A stretch of 56,371 bases of DNA, taken from Bacteroidia bacterium. Lineage in GTDB: Bacteria; Bacteroidota; Bacteroidia; Cytophagales; Cyclobacteriaceae. Both the position numbers and the translations under genes were made by a program. This document shows positions 54,137 to 56,371 of the stretch, piece by piece. The stretch is from assembly GCA_030426345.1 (NCBI GenBank), contig JAUHYU010000022.1, positions 1 to 56,371 of the forward strand, given 5' to 3'. The notes beneath the pieces are model-generated. The model made no database searches. It saw nothing but the letters and a program-made list of their open reading frames with translations, and had not been told where the DNA came from. The stretch's first letter is position 1; each line of letters starts with the position of its first letter.

Positions 54137-54193
54137 AAGCCAAGATTAGTCGCGAGCAAGAAAAATTCATGGGATTTGATAGCTTTTCACAGC
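54137..54193. repeat. long CCATGG repeat, copy B (pair with 49362-49422)
   Basis: About 57 bases highly similar to copy A, with the same order: AAGCCAAGATTAGT, A-tract, (T)TCATGGGATTTGA, T-tract, CACAGC. It lies about 59 bases after the HsdR stop in its sense direction, again at a gene 3' end. Confidence 0.75.
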
Positions 54194-54251
54194 AGTTTAT
54201 TCATGTTCATTGGCTTTTATTTCCGCAAACTTAATAGTGTTGGCTTCCCTT

Positions 54252-56371
54252 CTATATAGCTCTTTCTTGATATAAATGTTCTTGAAATCCGATAAAGGTT
54301 TCTCTAATCGATTTTATATCTCCTAATTCTCGTTTTGCATCTGCAAGTGCCTTATATTTTAATAGCAATAAAGGGGATAATTTGGCATCGTCTAATTCAT
54401 TAACCCCTTCTTTTACATATTGTTCCAATACAAAATTCAAGAACTCTTGCTGCTTTGGGTTGTAGGCATTCATCTGAATTCTGGCTCTTCCTGCTCGTTC
54501 TATTCTTGGAACCATATCTCTGTGATAAGCGACATAATTTAATACATCAAAAAGGTCGCTGTCTTCTCCGTGGATCAAGTTTCTCAAATCTTCCAATTGT
54601 GAATTTGTATAGCCTTTTTCACTCAATTCAGCTAGCAGTTTTTTGCGAGTGCTCGGTAAGCTCCAAAGTTTTCGCAATTCTTCCTCGTTTTTAAAAAATG
54701 CCGGCAAATCCCCATACAATTGTTCTAAGAATTCTTGATGACCTATGGGCTTGCCTGTGGGACTCCAAAATGAAGTTTTGACCATAGAGTCTATCTCTCT
54801 CATTTTATTGTCCGAGAGTTTTACTTTTATCATTTGTCGCGGCGGCGTTTCGCAAACACATGGAATATTACCACATTCAGAACAAGGCACAGGTGCTGGT
54901 TGATCGCAAATACAAGGGGTTTCTCCGCAAACATTGCAAACCCTTGGTGTTCCTTTTCCAGTTGTCGGTTCAGGGTCTAAAGGTTCACCGTCCCATTCAG
55001 GATCTTGAAAATGACTATGTGCATTCACAAAATCATAGATTGTGAAATAATCTTTCCCATCAAAAAGTCGTGTTCCCCTCCCAACAATCTGCTTAAATTC
55101 CACCATTGAGTTCACGGGGCGCATCAAAACGATATTTCTGATTTCCGGTGCATCTACTCCCGTGCTTAACTTTTGCGAAGTGGTTAGGATGGTTGGAATG
55201 CTTTTTTCGTTGTCTTGAAAGTATTTTAATTGTTCCTCTCCTCTTGCGCCATCATCGGCAGTGACCCTATGGCAGTAGTTGGTGTTTTTACTGGTTGCAT
55301 ATTGATTTATCAAATCTCTAACGGCTGTTGCATGAATTTGTGTGGCACAGAAAACCAATGTTTTTTGATTTTGGTTTATCGAATCCATAAAGAGTTTAAC
55401 TCTGTATTCTTCCCTTGCCTTAATCTCAATGATTTTATTGAAATCCACCTCAGTATATGATCTCCTTTCCTCAATGTCACCTTCTACTTCATCATCAGCG
55501 GTATATACATATTCGTCAATAGTCGTGTCTATTTCTTTCACCTTAAAAGGTGTCAAAAATCCATCATTAATGCCATCTTTTAGTTTATAGCTATAGACAG
55601 GGTCGCCAAAATAATTGTAGGTGTCGGCATTTACATCCCGCTTCGGAGTGGCAGTTAGCCCTAATTGAACAGCTGGTGAGAAGTAGTCCATGATAGCGCG
55701 CCAAGAACTTTCGTCATTGGCACCACCTCTGTGACATTCGTCTATGATGATAAAATCGAAAAAGTCGGGTGGATATTCACCAAAGTTTAGTTCGGCAGGC
55801 TCACTAACCTTTTCGGCAGGCTCACTAACCTTTTCGGCAGGCTCACTAACCTTTGACTCATTATACTTTTCTATTGGTTCTTTTAGCTTGCCAACAATAG
55901 TATTGAAATTAACATTCTTGCTTTTTGATAATTCCTTTAGCAATTCAATATCATCGTTAATAAGGGCTTTTTTCTTATCGCGACTCCATCTTTTTATTTG
56001 ATGTTCTCTTTCAAAAGCATCATCAATTCTTTCAAATATTTCATAATAAACTAATTGAATTGGCAAGTTATTTTTTGTGTGTCTAGATCCAAGTCCATTA
56101 TTATGTTCCTCAAGTCTCCTTTTTAAATTTTTAGTACTACCTGTATAAAAACTTCCATCCGAACATTTAAGAATATACATATAACAATATGCCTTAACTA
56201 TGTCTGGGTTTTTATTGATGTTAAAATACCTTTCAATAGGCTCTGCAGCGATATCATATTCAAATTCCTCAATGTATTTAGATGTGTCTGCACCTACCGA
56301 AGTCGTCATAAAACTCTGAAAAATGGTAAAGAAGATGCTGCCATTTTTAGGGACACCTCCTATCTTCTTAA
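54252..56371 (-). CDS. hsdR: type I restriction HsdR subunit, 5'-truncated, with an in-frame GIY-YIG insertion
   Basis: The frame runs off the right edge (20 more codons precede the first ATG at 56309, reading ...GSIFFTIFQSF), so the N-terminal nuclease and motif I are outside. HsdR is the ATP-dependent translocase/nuclease of type I restriction. The DECH motif is at residue about 190 counted from that ATG (DFFDFIIIDECHRGG), followed by VQLGLTATPKR and MRPVNSMVEFKQIVGRGTRLFDG. The end has the EcoEI-type C-terminal domain with two Cys-rich knots (CNVCGETPCIC, CSECGNIPCVC). Just before LNFGEYPPDFF, a full GIY-YIG domain (residues about 43-125) and three KVSEPAE units (153-173) are inserted without breaking the frame. 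Partner HsdM/HsdS genes are not in the window. Confidence 0.92.
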   Translation of the reverse strand, partial: KKIGGVPKNGSIFFTIFQSFMTTSVGADTSKYIEEFEYDIAAEPIERYFNINKNPDIVKAYCYMYILKCSDGSFYTGSTKNLKRRLEEHNNGLGSRHTKNNLPIQLVYYEIFERIDDAFEREHQIKRWSRDKKKALINDDIELLKELSKSKNVNFNTIVGKLKEPIEKYNESKVSEPAEKVSEPAEKVSEPAELNFGEYPPDFFDFIIIDECHRGGANDESSWRAIMDYFSPAVQLGLTATPKRDVNADTYNYFGDPVYSYKLKDGINDGFLTPFKVKEIDTTIDEYVYTADDEVEGDIEERRSYTEVDFNKIIEIKAREEYRVKLFMDSINQNQKTLVFCATQIHATAVRDLINQYATSKNTNYCHRVTADDGARGEEQLKYFQDNEKSIPTILTTSQKLSTGVDAPEIRNIVLMRPVNSMVEFKQIVGRGTRLFDGKDYFTIYDFVNAHSHFQDPEWDGEPLDPEPTTGKGTPRVCNVCGETPCICDQPAPVPCSECGNIPCVCETPPRQMIKVKLSDNKMREIDSMVKTSFWSPTGKPIGHQEFLEQLYGDLPAFFKNEEELRKLWSLPSTRKKLLAELSEKGYTNSQLEDLRNLIHGEDSDLFDVLNYVAYHRDMVPRIERAGRARIQMNAYNPKQQEFLNFVLEQYVKEGVNELDDAKLSPLLLLKYKALADAKRELGDIKSIRETFIGFQEHLYQERAI
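55788..56189 (-). mobile_element. in-frame GIY-YIG nuclease cassette inside hsdR
   Basis: About 134 codons between native HsdR segments. The GIY-YIG domain is complete: MYILKCSDGSFYTGSTKNL, the Arg of RRLEEHN, and the catalytic Glu in FEREHQIKRW. Stand-alone proteins of 80-100 residues with the same sequence are common in Bacteroidota, often with short repeats at their end; that is general knowledge. The 3' part consists of a linker and three 21-base repeats. No splice residues of an intein are seen. The left boundary is approximate, as some of the preceding 40 residues could also be part of the insert. Confidence 0.6.
55791..55853 (-). repeat. three perfect tandem 21-bp repeats in hsdR
   Basis: Three identical, adjacent copies of a 21-base unit (TTCGGCAGGCTCACTAACCT plus T on the plus strand), in frame and encoding KVSEPAE three times. 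There are no spacers, so it is not a CRISPR array. They sit between the GIY-YIG domain and the resumed HsdR sequence. Confidence 0.95.

Noticed and set aside
55791-55853. Repeats considered as a CRISPR array
   Set aside because: The three units are directly adjacent without spacers, lie in frame within a gene, and no cas gene is present.
55788-56189. GIY-YIG insert considered as an intein
   Set aside because: No N-terminal Cys/Ser splice block and no C-terminal His-Asn followed by Cys/Ser/Thr at the junctions; GIY-YIG alone is not a splicing domain.

Overview
The window is AT-rich chromosomal DNA from a Bacteroidota bacterium, most likely a Cytophagales (Cyclobacteriaceae-like) lineage. This is inferred from SusC/SusD, an STN-type TonB receptor with a DUF4249 partner, a FecI-like sigma factor, the long bacteroidetal form of IspG with a small DUF6728-like neighbour, many lipoproteins, and several Tat-exported enzymes. 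I found no rRNA, tRNA or CRISPR array.

Layout. 1-5372 (+): the end of a glycan-uptake locus (partial SusC, SusD, a Tat-exported glycosidase-like protein, a CBM9-like protein). 5423-16387: housekeeping and envelope genes (PA0069-type radical SAM enzyme, M14 peptidase, transglutaminase-like lipoprotein, His-rich propeller, endonuclease III, outer-membrane barrel, MltF-like lytic transglycosylase). 16389-18977 (-): a YidE/AspT-type transporter and a PnuC-type permease paired with a YkoF-like thiamine-binding protein. 19144-25558 (-): two sialidase-fold proteins, an 827-residue propeller lipoprotein with a duplicated module, and a Tat-exported DapA/NanA-fold aldolase, probably one catabolic island. 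25880-33908 (-): an ECF sigma factor and a four-gene TonB receptor operon. 34218-41674: exported Gfo/Idh/MocA oxidoreductase, asparagine synthetase, esterase, and an adaptor plus TolC pair without a pump. 41753-54057: ispG operon, rhomboid protease, GH29 fucosidase, Ntn hydrolase, NYN-LOTUS protein, AlkD-like protein, methyltransferase, Crp-type regulator and an exported metallophosphoesterase. 54252 to the right edge (-): a type I restriction HsdR subunit, partial at its N-terminus.

Two things stand out. First, the HsdR frame carries a complete GIY-YIG nuclease domain followed by three perfect 21-bp repeats, inserted in frame just before the DECH helicase motif, with no intein-like features. 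Second, at least fifteen short intergenic elements share an oriented core (TAAAATCCATGRA, preceded by an A-run and GC) and are scattered about every 3-4 kb, mostly just 3' of genes. Some are full palindromes that look like intrinsic terminators (11696-11737, 34137-34172); others are half-elements. Two of them sit in a longer shared repeat of about 60 bp (49362-49422 and 54137-54193). I know of no described family that matches this, but no database search was possible.
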